A DNA stretch of 64,000 nt from DTCV01 sp964641155 (GTDB lineage: Archaea > Thermoproteota > Thermoprotei_A > Sulfolobales > NBVN01): assembly GCA_964641155.1 (NCBI GenBank), contig CAZXJO010000001.1, positions 1-64,000 of the forward strand, in the 5' to 3' direction. The first letter of the stretch is position 1. The number at the start of each line of letters is the position of its first letter. Of this stretch, positions 53,436 through 61,816 are shown piece by piece. Made by a program: the position numbers and the translations under genes. Under the pieces are notes generated by a model that was not told where the DNA came from, made no database searches, and saw only the letters and a program-made list of their open reading frames with translations.

Positions 53436-54855
53436 TACTTAATAATCTGAAACCCTTTGGTAAGGACACCGCCGGCTCTATTAGGTCGACCGCGTACTCA
53501 TCCCAATTGGATAGAACTACATCGAGTTCTTCCCTACTTGCAGGGAATGCCACACCGTACTCGTTTGCCCAGCTGACAGCAATTACTGACACAGGATCGC
53601 TTTTCCCTAAAACCTGCATTGGGATGTTGAACTCTTGCAATGTTTTGATGGAACTGCCTCCGGATTCTATGAAGTACTCAACGACCAATTTAAACATGTA
53701 AGTGCCTGGGGCTACGTGGCTACCTAGGTTGATGTTGTCGAAGACTAAGGTCACTGTAGCACCCGGACTTAACCTGCCTGGGTAGGACGTGTTAACTACG
53801 CCTTCGCCGTAGATATGTGTGAAGCCCTCAGGCAACGAAAGCCTGCCGGTCAATCCGTAAACGTTTTCCGTACCAACATTCATTAAAATTGCTGACAGGG
53901 CGGCCTTAGACGTGTTAGGGTATAGGGGTACTGGTTCATCCCTACCCCAGAACGAATTCACCAGCCCTAACACGTTCAGGGCTTCGTAGCGGATGGTTGA
54001 GGTCAGGTTATAGTATTGGGTTACGTTGGTGGTTAATCCGTACAGGTCCAGTTGAAAGTTGACATATATGGTGAGGTTCAATTCTCCTTCGGATAAGGTG
54101 TCGTCGACGTCAATACCGTTGAACCTGAGCTCTACGAGGTCCCCCTTAACATATCGTGCATTTTCAATGACTGATGTGGCGTTCCTCAAACCACCGCAGG
54201 TAAGCCCCTCCGGGAGCATTAAGGTTGCATAGACGTTGCGCACAGTTACAGAGTCCTTCACCCTCATGTAGAGGTGTAGGCTAGCATCCTTAAATCCGGG
54301 TGTTAGAGACCTCCGTAATCCATCCCTAGTAGACCAGTAATAATCAACGACTTCCGAAGGTTCTGAAGGTATGCCGCTGATCACCAAGGGGACGTACATC
54401 GTGATGGTGTACGTCGCACCTCCAACTAAGAAGTAGGATAGCCTCAACTCGGCTTGGTATGTCCCAACGCGTAACGTGTTCGAAATGTTGATTTCTGAGA
54501 ACTCTAAGGTAACTACGTCATACCTGTCTAGGACCGCATCAGACTCGCTGTAGACCACGTTAAGACCCTCCGAGTAGGTGGTAATCCCTTTGGGGAGGTA
54601 GAGCTCAGCGTACACCTTATTCACTCTGTTACCGCCTGTGTACAGTAGCGACACGTAATACCTCACCTTGGAACTCCCCGGATAAGCCCTCTCAGGATCT
54701 GCTGGTGAGTACCAACCATATCCGACGAGTTTGAACTCCGGCTCTAACGCCGATGCGTGCAAGGACCCGTAAATGGCGAACATGCTAAGTATCACTAAAG
54801 CTATAAATATGGCGGCGATTCCCGCTCGAATTACACCCGACACTAACATAACCAT
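53365..54855 (-). CDS. COG1361-type secreted protein, 5' part with signal peptide
   Basis: 496 residues: N-terminal hydrophobic segment (IAAIFIALVILSMFAIYGSL) as signal or anchor, then the same repeat units (LRVGTYQAELRLSYFLVGGA, VAPGTYMFKLVVEYFIESGG). It terminates at KRPTSLLHMFPETCRRC, which is out-of-frame junk after the run of eight Gs at 53426-53433. With seven Gs the frame continues SIGGDCLNGLPPYSTC into the 3' part. So the two ORFs are one gene with a +1 G insertion. Confidence 0.85.
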   Translation of the reverse strand: MVMLVSGVIRAGIAAIFIALVILSMFAIYGSLHASALEPEFKLVGYGWYSPADPERAYPGSSKVRYYVSLLYTGGNRVNKVYAELYLPKGITTYSEGLNVVYSESDAVLDRYDVVTLEFSEINISNTLRVGTYQAELRLSYFLVGGATYTITMYVPLVISGIPSEPSEVVDYYWSTRDGLRRSLTPGFKDASLHLYMRVKDSVTVRNVYATLMLPEGLTCGGLRNATSVIENARYVKGDLVELRFNGIDVDDTLSEGELNLTIYVNFQLDLYGLTTNVTQYYNLTSTIRYEALNVLGLVNSFWGRDEPVPLYPNTSKAALSAILMNVGTENVYGLTGRLSLPEGFTHIYGEGVVNTSYPGRLSPGATVTLVFDNINLGSHVAPGTYMFKLVVEYFIESGGSSIKTLQEFNIPMQVLGKSDPVSVIAVSWANEYGVAFPASREELDVVLSNWDEYAVDLIEPAVSLPKGFRLLSIGGGLPKRPTSLLHMFPETCRRC

Positions 54856-54901
54856 GTAGCTCTTTACCAGTTAAGGAGTAATAAATTTTGAAGATAACTC
54901 G

Positions 54902-55008
54902 CCCCACATAGCAGCATAAGTACTACCCACTTAAAGGGTTCAACTTATGTAGGGGTCGTAGGCCTATGTGGGTCTTGGCGTGCTTGCAAACCCTTCACAA
55001 CTTATGCT
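54902..55008 (-). promoter_or_regulatory. Switch-like cluster of inverted repeats
   Basis: Between the ATPase stop and the COG1361 start. CCCACATAG at 54903-54911 pairs with CTATGTGGG at 54964-54972. AGCATAAGT at 54913-54921 pairs with ACTTATGCT at 55000-55008, or over seven bases with ACTTATG at 54943-54949. AAGGGTT at 54934-54940 pairs with AACCCTT at 54989-54995. The pairings interlock and two are mutually exclusive, so the RNA could switch between forms. It could also simply be a terminator or operator. Confidence 0.4.
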
Positions 55009-55703
55009 AGGTTAGGTACTTTCTCACCGACTATGGTCCCATCCCTTATCAGGAGGATTTTCTTAGCAATTGATGCTACGTTTACGTCATGGGTTACCAT
55101 GATTATTGTATGTCCTAACGCGTTAAGCTTCTTAAGGATTTCCAACACCACCTCAGCTGACTTGCTGTCTAAAGCCCCTGTGGGTTCATCGCAGAGTATT
55201 ATGGGGGGATTGGTTACTAGAGCCCTTGCGATAGCCACCCTCTGCTGCTGCCCACCACTTAATTGAATTGGTCTCTTGGTCAGCCATGAAAGTTCGCAAC
55301 CCACTTTAAGTAATGCCTCTTTAACTAACTTCTTTCTCTCAGCTCGGGGTAGACCTAACTTAATTAGGGGCAGCTCGACGTTCTCTTCTACAGTCATTCT
55401 ATTAATTAGGTTGTACTGCTGGAAAACAAACCCTATCTTCCTGTTCCTCAGCCTAGAAAGTTCCTCATCGCTCATCACGGTAGTGTCCTCCCCATCCACA
55501 AATACCTTCCCAGACGTAGGCTTCTCTAAAGTGCCGATAACGTAGAGAAGGGTTGACTTCCCATGACCTGAAGGGCCCATAATAGAGATGAACTCACCTC
55601 CACGCACTGATAGATTAACATCTCTAAGTGCCCAGGTCTTCACACCGCCCGCACTGACGTATACCTTGCTGACGTTCACTAGTCTAATTACCTCATCATT
55701 CAT
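55002..55703 (-). CDS. ABC transporter ATP-binding protein (MacB/LolD type)
   Basis: 233 residues. Walker A GPSGHGKSTLLYV, signature LSGGQQQRVAIARAL, Walker B PIILCDEPTGALD and switch HDVNVAS are all present. It pairs with the permease at 50075-51289 across the large COG1361 gene. Members of this subfamily drive mechanotransmission or export of lipoproteins, peptides or macrolides. Confidence 0.94.
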   Translation of the reverse strand: MNDEVIRLVNVSKVYVSAGGVKTWALRDVNLSVRGGEFISIMGPSGHGKSTLLYVIGTLEKPTSGKVFVDGEDTTVMSDEELSRLRNRKIGFVFQQYNLINRMTVEENVELPLIKLGLPRAERKKLVKEALLKVGCELSWLTKRPIQLSGGQQQRVAIARALVTNPPIILCDEPTGALDSKSAEVVLEILKKLNALGHTIIMVTHDVNVASIAKKILLIRDGTIVGEKVPNLA

Positions 55704-55800
55704 CGATGCGTAACCTTGAATCTAATTTGATAAAGAGCGATTTAAAACATTAGTACCGCAACGCCGCTTCCCTCGAGAGGGCTTCACAGCTGCTCTAGAC

Positions 55801-55986
55801 GTGATCACCAAGACAGTTCCCAATACCTGGAATGAGGTCCTGGACGGTGTTGTGGACTACTATGTTGACTTGTACTTTGCTACTAGTCCACCATACTATC
55901 CGGTACCAGAGCCGTATATTACTGTGTTGATTGTAATAGGTGTTGTTGCAGTATTAACTATTTACTGCTTGAAGAGGTTGAAGTAG
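55801..55986 (+). CDS. Small ORF with a C-terminal membrane helix, probably a gene remnant
   Basis: 61 residues from GTG. The second half, PYYPVPEPYITVLIVIGVVAV then a basic LKRLK tail, looks like the C-terminal anchor of a secreted protein (a VPEP-like motif, membrane helix, basic end). The rest of such a protein is absent, so this may be a 3' remnant or a real small protein. Confidence is low. It lies in a region with other broken frames. Confidence 0.35.
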   Translation: MITKTVPNTWNEVLDGVVDYYVDLYFATSPPYYPVPEPYITVLIVIGVVAVLTIYCLKRLK

Positions 55987-56062
55987 GCTTCTACAGGTAT
56001 TTTTGTTCTAATTCCACACTGGTTTATCCCTCCCCCATGTTGCTCTTGTTTTCTATGGGGTT

Positions 56063-56359
56063 TTATGAGTGAAGAGAGTTGTTTATGGAGTGTGACGGGC
56101 TTCGTGTATTTTTATTGCTTATAGATCCATTTTTGAATTTTGGGTGTTCCTTCAGATCTTCAAATAACCACATCATTTTATTAACAAACCATAGCTTGCC
56201 GAGGTAGGTGGTGATGCACCCTGCTATTGTGGATAGGGATTCTAGTGTGATTAATCCGTAGAGCAGGATGACTGTTCCCATCATACTCAGTATTGTTAGT
56301 GCAAATGCGGCTTTAACATGGTGTCTTGGTATTTCAATACAATATCCCTTTCTATTCAC
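56063..56359 (-). pseudogene. DUF6653-like protein, C-terminal half
   Basis: 98 residues with two membrane helices and LGKLWFVNKMMWLFEDLKEH near the end, which matches the C-terminal part of DUF6653-like membrane proteins as I recall them. The frame extends back toward 56397 as NWVSKGVFGERILVNRKG, directly continuing the other half at 56397-56738. One extra G in GGGCG separates the frames. The serine-rich tail is likely real. Confidence 0.55.
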
Positions 56360-56396
56360 AAGGATTCTCTCGCCAAAAACACCCTTACTAACCCAG

Positions 56397-56738
56397 TTAC
56401 GCCCGATTACGGGTTGAACGGGGCTTGGGGAAGACTCTTGGATTTAGATAAGTCCATGCAATGATTATACCTAGGGGGATTAGGAAAAACCACCCGATAT
56501 ACGCACGAGACCAGCAGGTAAGAGTGAGGAGTAGTAGGAGTGGAAGCCTGGCTGCAAAACTCCATGGGTTTGCACGTCTTATCCATGCTTCATCAGTCAT
56601 CTTCATCATAGATGCTGTTTTACCAAGGGTTCCCTCGAGTATTCTATCAATCAAAGACTCTCTGTACTCAATGCAATCCGCGTTTACATTGTAAACACTA
56701 GTTGACGGGTTTATACCAGGAGATTTGAATTCTCTCAT
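56397..56738 (-). pseudogene. DUF6653-like protein, N-terminal half
   Basis: 113 residues. ADCIEYRESLIDRILEGTLG then MKMTDEAWIRRANPWSFAAR, LPLLLLLTLTCWSRAYIGW and FFLIPLGIIIAWTYLNPRVF suggest a DUF6653-like membrane protein. It stops at TRNRA where the downstream half begins. Removing one G from CGGGCG would read ...RNRRNWVSKGVFGE, restoring one continuous protein of about 225 residues. Family name is from memory and should be checked. Confidence 0.55.
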
Positions 56739-57000
56739 TTACCCACCATGTGCTCGTCTGTTCATTCCCAACTAGACCTCTAGTAAATGTGTTATACAAA
56801 AGGGTTTTCCTTATTAAAGAGCTCTATATACCTATGTTGTAGATGGGTTTCTACTGGATGAATGCGCTTCGCTACCCCATTGATGCGGTATTTGTAGGTG
56901 TTGTCTTACTAGCTATACTTCACACCCTGGTTCAATACTCTATTCTAGATAAGGTGGTATGAGTGAAAACTGACCCTATGCACCCTAACCATCAGCTGAA
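56739..57000. other. Intergenic region with a 39-residue ORF
   Basis: 262 bp. A rightward ATG at 56843 opens a frame to TGA at 56960-56962 (39 residues, one membrane helix, PIDAVFVGVVLLAILHTLVQ), preceded by a TATA-like CTCTATATACC. It could be a short protein or the C-terminal remnant of an ABC permease. I cannot decide. Nothing else is seen. Confidence 0.3.
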
Positions 57001-57291
57001 TTACTCACTACTTTCCCCACCGCCTTCCTCCTCATGCATCAAATCGAGGAAGACCTCGTAATATTCCTCTTTCTCCTGCTCGAACTCCTCCTTAGACCTA
57101 ATCTTCCTACCTCCCTCGCTGACTATGGAGGTTGTCTTAACCTTCACACCCTTCGTAGCAGGTCTGGAGACCTTATAACCTTCCTTAACCTTTAAGGACT
57201 CCCTATAACCGCACTTAGGGCATGCTAAATATTCGTCAGAGCCTTCCCTCTTGGGAAGCATTAAAGCTCCGCACCTAGGGCAAAACTTCAT
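57001..57291 (-). CDS. TFS/Rpb9-like protein with only the N-terminal zinc ribbon
   Basis: About 96 residues. An Rpb9-type ribbon KFCPRCGALMLPKREGSDEY then LACPKCGYRESLKVK matches the N-terminal half of TFS (compare 49262-49609). The rest is a charged linker and an acidic helix (SKEEFEQEKEEYYEVFLDLM) ending in Glu/Gly. The catalytic TFIIS C-ribbon is absent, so it should not stimulate cleavage but could bind polymerase. The start is ATG at 57291 or ATG 57294. Confidence 0.75.
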   Translation of the reverse strand: MKFCPRCGALMLPKREGSDEYLACPKCGYRESLKVKEGYKVSRPATKGVKVKTTSIVSEGGRKIRSKEEFEQEKEEYYEVFLDLMHEEEGGGESSE

Positions 57292-57397
57292 CACTAACTC
57301 ACGTTTAAATGTGATTCACTATAGGGTTAATAAACGTTAGCCTATACTACATTTTTTAAAAATTTTAAGTAGAGCTCAGGTTCTGGTGTCTAAATCA

Positions 57398-57670
57398 CTA
57401 CTCCAGATCATATGTAATACCACTCATCACGGCCTCACTCTCCAACTTACTAGCTAGGTTTTTATTTCTGTAACTCACGAACAGCAAGTAGATCCTGCTC
57501 AGCCTAGCATACTCGTAGCACTCAGTAGTTACCTCGCTGCCGTCATTCAACCTACAGACGAGCCTGGACAGCCTAACACCTCCGGAGGACTCGCAGTCCA
57601 ACATCTCCACACTTTGCACGAAGCCGTTAAGTATTAGGCCCTCCAAGTCAAGCAATGACGTGACCTTCAT
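57398..57670 (-). CDS. Hypothetical protein
   Basis: 90 residues, no family recognised. The sequence alternates strands and helices (LDLEGLILNGFVQSVEMLDC, LVCRLNDGSEVTTECYEYAR) and contains several cysteines but no CxxC pair. It lies 100 bp upstream of the TFS-like gene on the same strand and is divergent from the DHPS-like gene, 87 bp away. Confidence 0.55.
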   Translation of the reverse strand: MKVTSLLDLEGLILNGFVQSVEMLDCESSGGVRLSRLVCRLNDGSEVTTECYEYARLSRIYLLFVSYRNKNLASKLESEAVMSGITYDLE

Positions 57671-57757
57671 ACCATGCCTTCCTTATAAAAGTTTAACACT
57701 GATTAAATAGCTTTTATCTCTTAACTCAGTCTTGATGTACTGGTAGGTGTTAAGCTG

Positions 57758-59272
57758 TTGAGGGTGTTGGTGGTAACTAGCTCGTCCGCCTATGACTTAG
57801 CTAAGGAAGTAGCTAGCAGGATCAAAGACCATGAAGTCACGGTATGTAGGTTAAGCTACCCGGTAGCTTCTTTAATGACCGCGTCCGACATAGCTAAGGA
57901 ACTAGCCCGAATGGTTGAAGGTAGGTATGACTACGTGATAGTTCCAGGTCTTACGATAGGTGACGTATCAATGCTTAAGGACGTTGTTAATGCTGAAGTT
58001 ATTAAGGGACCCAAGTATTTAGGGGACCTCCCAGACGTGATAAAGTTCATTGAGTCCGGGATGAGGTTCTCTACCAAGCTACCTGCCGACGACGTAATTA
58101 AGAACTACCTATCAGCTAAGTACGGGTCCGAGTTCCTAAACGTGGTTGAGCCCAAATACGTCTTCGAGGTAGTAGGCGTTAAGATACCCCTAAAACCTCC
58201 GCCGTTAGTACTCTTCTACGAAGTCATGTTCAGGGAGGACAGCGACTGCCCGGCAGTATTAGAACGTGTTAAGAGGGCCTTCGCGTTAGGCGTTGATGCA
58301 GTAATCGTTGGGTTACCAATAGACCATAAGGTGTCTAAGAACGCTTTAGAGAACCTCTTCCGAAAGATCAGATCAGGGTTCCGCAAACCTGTAGGGATAG
58401 ATACACCGACACACGACTTGATCGAATATCTGGAGGTGGGCCCGGACATAATAATGAACGTAGACGCCGGCAATATTGCCTCACTAAGCAACCGCAAAGA
58501 CAGTGCGATAGTGGTAATACCAAGCACCACAACTTCCTCTAAGGACGTTAGCGATTCGATTAAGGAATCGGTCGATGAGGCCGTTAGAAGAGGTTTCTCA
58601 AAAATAATTGTGGATGCCTTAATTAAACCCCCTCAGTTAGGGCTTGCAGAGAGCTTGGTGAGGTACTACCACATATCGAAGCATTTGAGTTACCCTCTAA
58701 TGATGGGGCTCTCCAACGTCTACGAATTAATGGACGCGGACACGCATTCAGTAATAGCTCTACTGACCTCAATTGCCGTTGAATTGGGTGTGAGCGTCCT
58801 TCTAATCACCGAGGAAAGTAGGAAGAGCCTTAACTCCGTCAACGAAGCGGTTAAAGCACGTGAAATGGTCCACAGGGCATATGTGAGGAAGTCACCGCCG
58901 ATAGATGTTGGAGTGGACTTATTAATCGTTAAGGAGAAGAGACGTAAGTCTGTTAAGCCCCCTGAGGTAGGGGCTGAGACCGTGCCGGTATTGCACATGT
59001 ACCCCCCGAAAGTTGAGGACGAATTCTACTTCAAAATATACGTGGATGAGGTAAGTAAGAACATCGTAGTTGACGTGCACAGCATTAGAAACGAGTCATG
59101 CATTAAGAGGTACGTAGGTCCTCACCCGCTTTCGCTGTGTAGGGCTATTTCTAAGGACTTCCCAAAGCTATCTAAAGATCACTATTCCTATCTAGGCTAC
59201 GAGTTATGTAAGGCTGAAATAGCTTTGAAGTTGGGTAGGAGCTACCTCCAGGACGACGTCTTGTTTAGCTAA
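57758..59272 (+). CDS. Dihydropteroate synthase-like protein
   Basis: 504 residues from TTG. N-terminal alpha/beta part (RVLVVTSSSAYDLAKEVASR), then a DHPS-like TIM-barrel region with LFYEVMFREDSDCP, GVDAVIVGLPID, KPVGIDTPTHDLIEYLEVGP and IIMNVDAGNIASL. It resembles the archaeal DHPS-related family found in organisms with tetrahydromethanopterin, where a pterin-pathway role is proposed, not proven. TATA-like AACACTGATTAAATAG lies upstream. A C-terminal helical domain follows. Confidence 0.8.
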   Translation: MRVLVVTSSSAYDLAKEVASRIKDHEVTVCRLSYPVASLMTASDIAKELARMVEGRYDYVIVPGLTIGDVSMLKDVVNAEVIKGPKYLGDLPDVIKFIESGMRFSTKLPADDVIKNYLSAKYGSEFLNVVEPKYVFEVVGVKIPLKPPPLVLFYEVMFREDSDCPAVLERVKRAFALGVDAVIVGLPIDHKVSKNALENLFRKIRSGFRKPVGIDTPTHDLIEYLEVGPDIIMNVDAGNIASLSNRKDSAIVVIPSTTTSSKDVSDSIKESVDEAVRRGFSKIIVDALIKPPQLGLAESLVRYYHISKHLSYPLMMGLSNVYELMDADTHSVIALLTSIAVELGVSVLLITEESRKSLNSVNEAVKAREMVHRAYVRKSPPIDVGVDLLIVKEKRRKSVKPPEVGAETVPVLHMYPPKVEDEFYFKIYVDEVSKNIVVDVHSIRNESCIKRYVGPHPLSLCRAISKDFPKLSKDHYSYLGYELCKAEIALKLGRSYLQDDVLFS

Positions 59273-59320
59273 TGTATAGAAAAAGATTTAAGTATTGATT
59301 CCTTAATTACAATAGGTGAT

Positions 59321-59530
59321 TTGATGACGATTACCGTTAGGGAGGTAAGCATTCGCAAGGTCGTGGGTAAGAAGACCGTTAAAGATAAGGTCTACACGTA
59401 CACCTACTACACCTTGCCATTAAACCTCTACATACCTAAGAGCGTTGTGGACAGGTACGGCACGGAATTCATAATTGAGAGGGACGATGAAAAAGGCACG
59501 ATAACCATAAGACCTAAAAAACAGCAGTGA
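59321..59530 (+). CDS. AbrB/SpoVT-like small DNA-binding protein
   Basis: 69 residues. The segment YTLPLNLYIPKSVVDRYGTE followed by FIIERDDEKGTITIRP is like the swapped-hairpin AbrB fold, as in many small crenarchaeal proteins. The N-terminal basic part (IRKVVGKKTVKDKVY) suits nucleic-acid binding. TATA-like GATTTAAGTA at about 59286-59295. The start is TTG 59318 or ATG 59321/59324. It lies 36 bp before an Ogt gene. Confidence 0.65.
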   Translation: MMTITVREVSIRKVVGKKTVKDKVYTYTYYTLPLNLYIPKSVVDRYGTEFIIERDDEKGTITIRPKKQQ

Positions 59531-59566
59531 GTTCTGGGGCAATCGTCAACGGTAGTTAAGGTCGTA

Positions 59567-59920
59567 GTGGTATCCCCTCGCGGGGATGTGAGGAAGGCCG
59601 AGAATCCAGGTGAAATCCTCAGCGAAGTAACCGCGGCAATACTTCAACTAATACCCCTCGGTAAGGTAGTGACTTATAAGGCTATAGCTGAGGTGTTAGG
59701 CGTCCACCCGAGACATGTGGGGGCTTTAGTGAGGGGTAATACTAAGCCGATAGCTGTGCCTTGCCATAGGGTGGTTATGAGTGATGGAAGGCTGGGTAGG
59801 TATACGTTAAACGGTCGGAAGGCTGTGGAGTTCAAGAAGAGGTTGTTGATGACTGAGGGGGTTATGATAAGAGATGGTAAGGTTGTTAAAGATTTTATTG
59901 TCACTAACTTAATCACTTAA
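59567..59920 (+). CDS. ogt: Methylated-DNA-protein-cysteine methyltransferase (short Ogt)
   Basis: 117 residues. The DNA-binding helix-turn-helix region is LGKVVTYKAIAEVLGVHPRH VGALV, and the active site is AVPCHRVVMSDGRLG, with the catalytic Cys. Only the C-terminal domain of the family is present, so it lacks the N-terminal alpha/beta domain. The Cys means it should repair O6-methylguanine; alkyltransferase-like proteins lack it. The next gene starts 4 bp later. Confidence 0.92.
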   Translation: MVSPRGDVRKAENPGEILSEVTAAILQLIPLGKVVTYKAIAEVLGVHPRHVGALVRGNTKPIAVPCHRVVMSDGRLGRYTLNGRKAVEFKKRLLMTEGVMIRDGKVVKDFIVTNLIT

Positions 59921-59924
59921 CGGT

Positions 59925-61061
59925 ATGTCCAGATTTAATTTAAGGTTATTACGGCCTGACGCCGCGGGTGTGTGGGAAGGTAGGGTTTTGGAGAGGCTTA
60001 AGTGGTACTATGAAGTAATGAACGGTGAGAAGCCGGCTAAGTACTTGATATGTAAGAAGGTTGGCTTAAACGAAGGTAATTTGAAAGGATATACGTATGA
60101 GGAGCTCTTAAGTCTTCATAAAGAATTGTCGGTTAAGTTCGGTGAGCTGTTCAACGAAGTGAAGGGAGGGAAGATGAGTTTAAAGGAGTTTAAGAACCTG
60201 GAAACCCCTAAAACGACTTACTTAGACGTTAAGGTTGAACTAGTGAGGGAAATCCTGAGAAGCTGTAACCTGTGCGAGTGGCGCTGCGGTGTTAACAGGT
60301 ACGAATCCAAGGGTGTTATGTGCAGGCTTGGCCTAGACACATACGTAAGTAGTTACTTCCTACACATAGGTGAGGAGGCACCGTTAATACCCAGTGGCAC
60401 CATATTCTACGGAAGCTGTAACTTCAGATGCGTTTTCTGCCAAAACTGCGATATCTCGCAGTTAAGGCCGTATGACGGGATTAGGGTGAGTCCTAAGGAA
60501 CTCGCGTTGATTCAGAAACATCTCTATGAGGAAGGGGCTATAAACATAAACCACGTAGGAGGGGAACCCACACCTAACCTACTAACGATCTTAGACTCAC
60601 TTAGATACCTTGATGTTAACATCCCTCAACTATGGAATAGTAACATGTACCTAACAACGGAGAGTCTAACCATCATCCTGGATGTGATGGATATATGGTT
60701 GCCTGACTTCAAGTACGGCAACAACTCATGCGCGGCCAGACTCTCGAAGGTTAATAACTACTTCGACGTAGTGAGTAGGAATCACAGCATAATATGCAGT
60801 AACGGGGACCCGATAATTATCAGACACTTAGTTATGCCCAACCACGTAGAATGCTGCACTAAACCAGTGCTGAGCTGGATATCGGCTAACTGCCCCAACG
60901 CCCTGGCAAACATAATGGACCAGTACAGACCTGAGTACCTGGTTCTGAGCAAACCGAACGAATACCCAGACATATCGAGAAGGCCAACATATGACGAGTT
61001 AAGGAGGGCGTACGACTACGCTAAACAGTTAAACATAGCTTACGAAGAAGTCAGCAGGTGA
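59925..61061 (+). CDS. PflX-like radical SAM protein (COG1313)
   Basis: 378 residues. The radical SAM core is IFYGSCNFRCVFCQNCDIS, preceded by a cysteine set CNLCEWRCGVNRYESKGVMC, as in COG1313 (PflX) enzymes. The N-terminal 100 residues are a helical domain not seen in the shortest members. Its substrate is unknown. It and ogt are 4 bp apart, so they are co-transcribed. It resembles the enzyme at 21173 in cysteine layout but belongs to another group. Confidence 0.85.
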   Translation: MSRFNLRLLRPDAAGVWEGRVLERLKWYYEVMNGEKPAKYLICKKVGLNEGNLKGYTYEELLSLHKELSVKFGELFNEVKGGKMSLKEFKNLETPKTTYLDVKVELVREILRSCNLCEWRCGVNRYESKGVMCRLGLDTYVSSYFLHIGEEAPLIPSGTIFYGSCNFRCVFCQNCDISQLRPYDGIRVSPKELALIQKHLYEEGAININHVGGEPTPNLLTILDSLRYLDVNIPQLWNSNMYLTTESLTIILDVMDIWLPDFKYGNNSCAARLSKVNNYFDVVSRNHSIICSNGDPIIIRHLVMPNHVECCTKPVLSWISANCPNALANIMDQYRPEYLVLSKPNEYPDISRRPTYDELRRAYDYAKQLNIAYEEVSR

Positions 61062-61111
61062 GCTAACCCTAAATATCAACTTTAAATTATGAGCAGTAAA
61101 CATTATATGGT

Positions 61112-61196
61112 GCGGGGGTGCCCGAGCCAGGTCAAAGGGGACGGGTTCAGGCCCCGTTGGTGTAGGCCTGCGTGGGTTCGAATCCCACCCCCCGCA
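61112..61196 (+). tRNA. tRNA-Leu(CAG)
   Basis: 85 nt. Acceptor GCGGGGG/CCCCCGC with A73; anticodon stem-loop ACGGG-TTCAGGC-CCCGT (anticodon CAG); a long class II variable arm; T arm GTGGG-TTCGAAT-CCCAC. No intron, and CCA is not encoded. A TATA-like CTTTAAATTA lies at 61079-61088. Confidence 0.97.
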
Positions 61197-61238
61197 CTAG
61201 TCTACCGGTGAGATTTAGGTACGTGAATACATACTCTC

Positions 61239-61475
61239 ATGTTAGTGTTTGTAACGAAGCTAGACATAGGTAAGACGCATGCAGTTAAGGATCGAGCGAT
61301 TTACGTTCGTTTGCCTCTGTTACAGACTGTCGGCATGTCCATCTCAAAAAGTCCGTTATTGGGCTGGCAGAGGAATATGAAGGGAGCATACTTCCACTCT
61401 GCCAGTAGCTCATTCCTCAACTTCCTTTTGAACTCGTTGGAGCTCGGGGGCGTGAGGATTGGTCTTCTGGTTTAG
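61239..61475 (-). pseudogene. Possible TnpB/OrfB fragment
   Basis: On the minus strand NEFKRKLRNELLAEWKYAPF appears, and an adjacent frame reads TNPHAPELQRVQKEV; together they resemble the helical region before the RuvC-like part of some archaeal IS605 OrfB proteins. The frame breaks repeatedly and no catalytic residues are seen. Low confidence. Confidence 0.25.
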
Positions 61476-61525
61476 TAGCACTTCTTTATGACCCCGCTTC
61501 CTCCCTTGACTAGGTGGCGCTTTCT

Positions 61526-61812
61526 CTAACCCTTCTCAATCCAGGTTATGTTGCTCTGAATCGTATCTGGGGTTCTCCGCAGTAAGTGCTTATAATCAGT
61601 TAGAAAGTCCTTAATGTAGTGGCCGTGTTTTTAACTCGTAGCTAAGAACTGCATGGGAACCCCTCACACCCTCAACACCCCTCGTAGGGCTTCCCAGCGA
61701 AATGCGAAATAACCTTCATCGAATACCCCACAAGCTCTTCACAGGGTTCCCTCCCCTCATGGTTTACCACTGTAATCTCGACCGTTCCTAGTATAGCATT
61801 TACTTCCATCAC
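61526..61812 (-). pseudogene. Broken small gene restored by two single-base deletions
   Basis: From GTG 61812 or ATG 61809 the frame reads VNAILGTVEITVVNHEGREP then CEELVGYSMKVISHFAGKPYEG and stops at 61672. Removing one G from GGGG (61678-61681 on the plus strand CCCC) continues VEGVRGSHAVLSYELK; removing one A from the run of five at 61627-61631 continues HGHYIKDFLTDYKHLLRRTP and on to a TAG at 61526-61528. The restored protein of about 93 residues is not recognised. Its coding character supports a real gene with errors or recent decay. Confidence 0.4.
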
Positions 61813-61816
61813 TTCT

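Noticed and set aside
57758..59272. Genuine folate DHPS
   Set aside because: The barrel is related but the N-terminal domain and length differ; it fits the archaeal DHPS-like family rather than bacterial FolP.
61239..61475. A 78-codon plus-strand frame
   Set aside because: The minus strand shows a better match to transposon-like sequence; the plus-strand protein has no recognisable feature.
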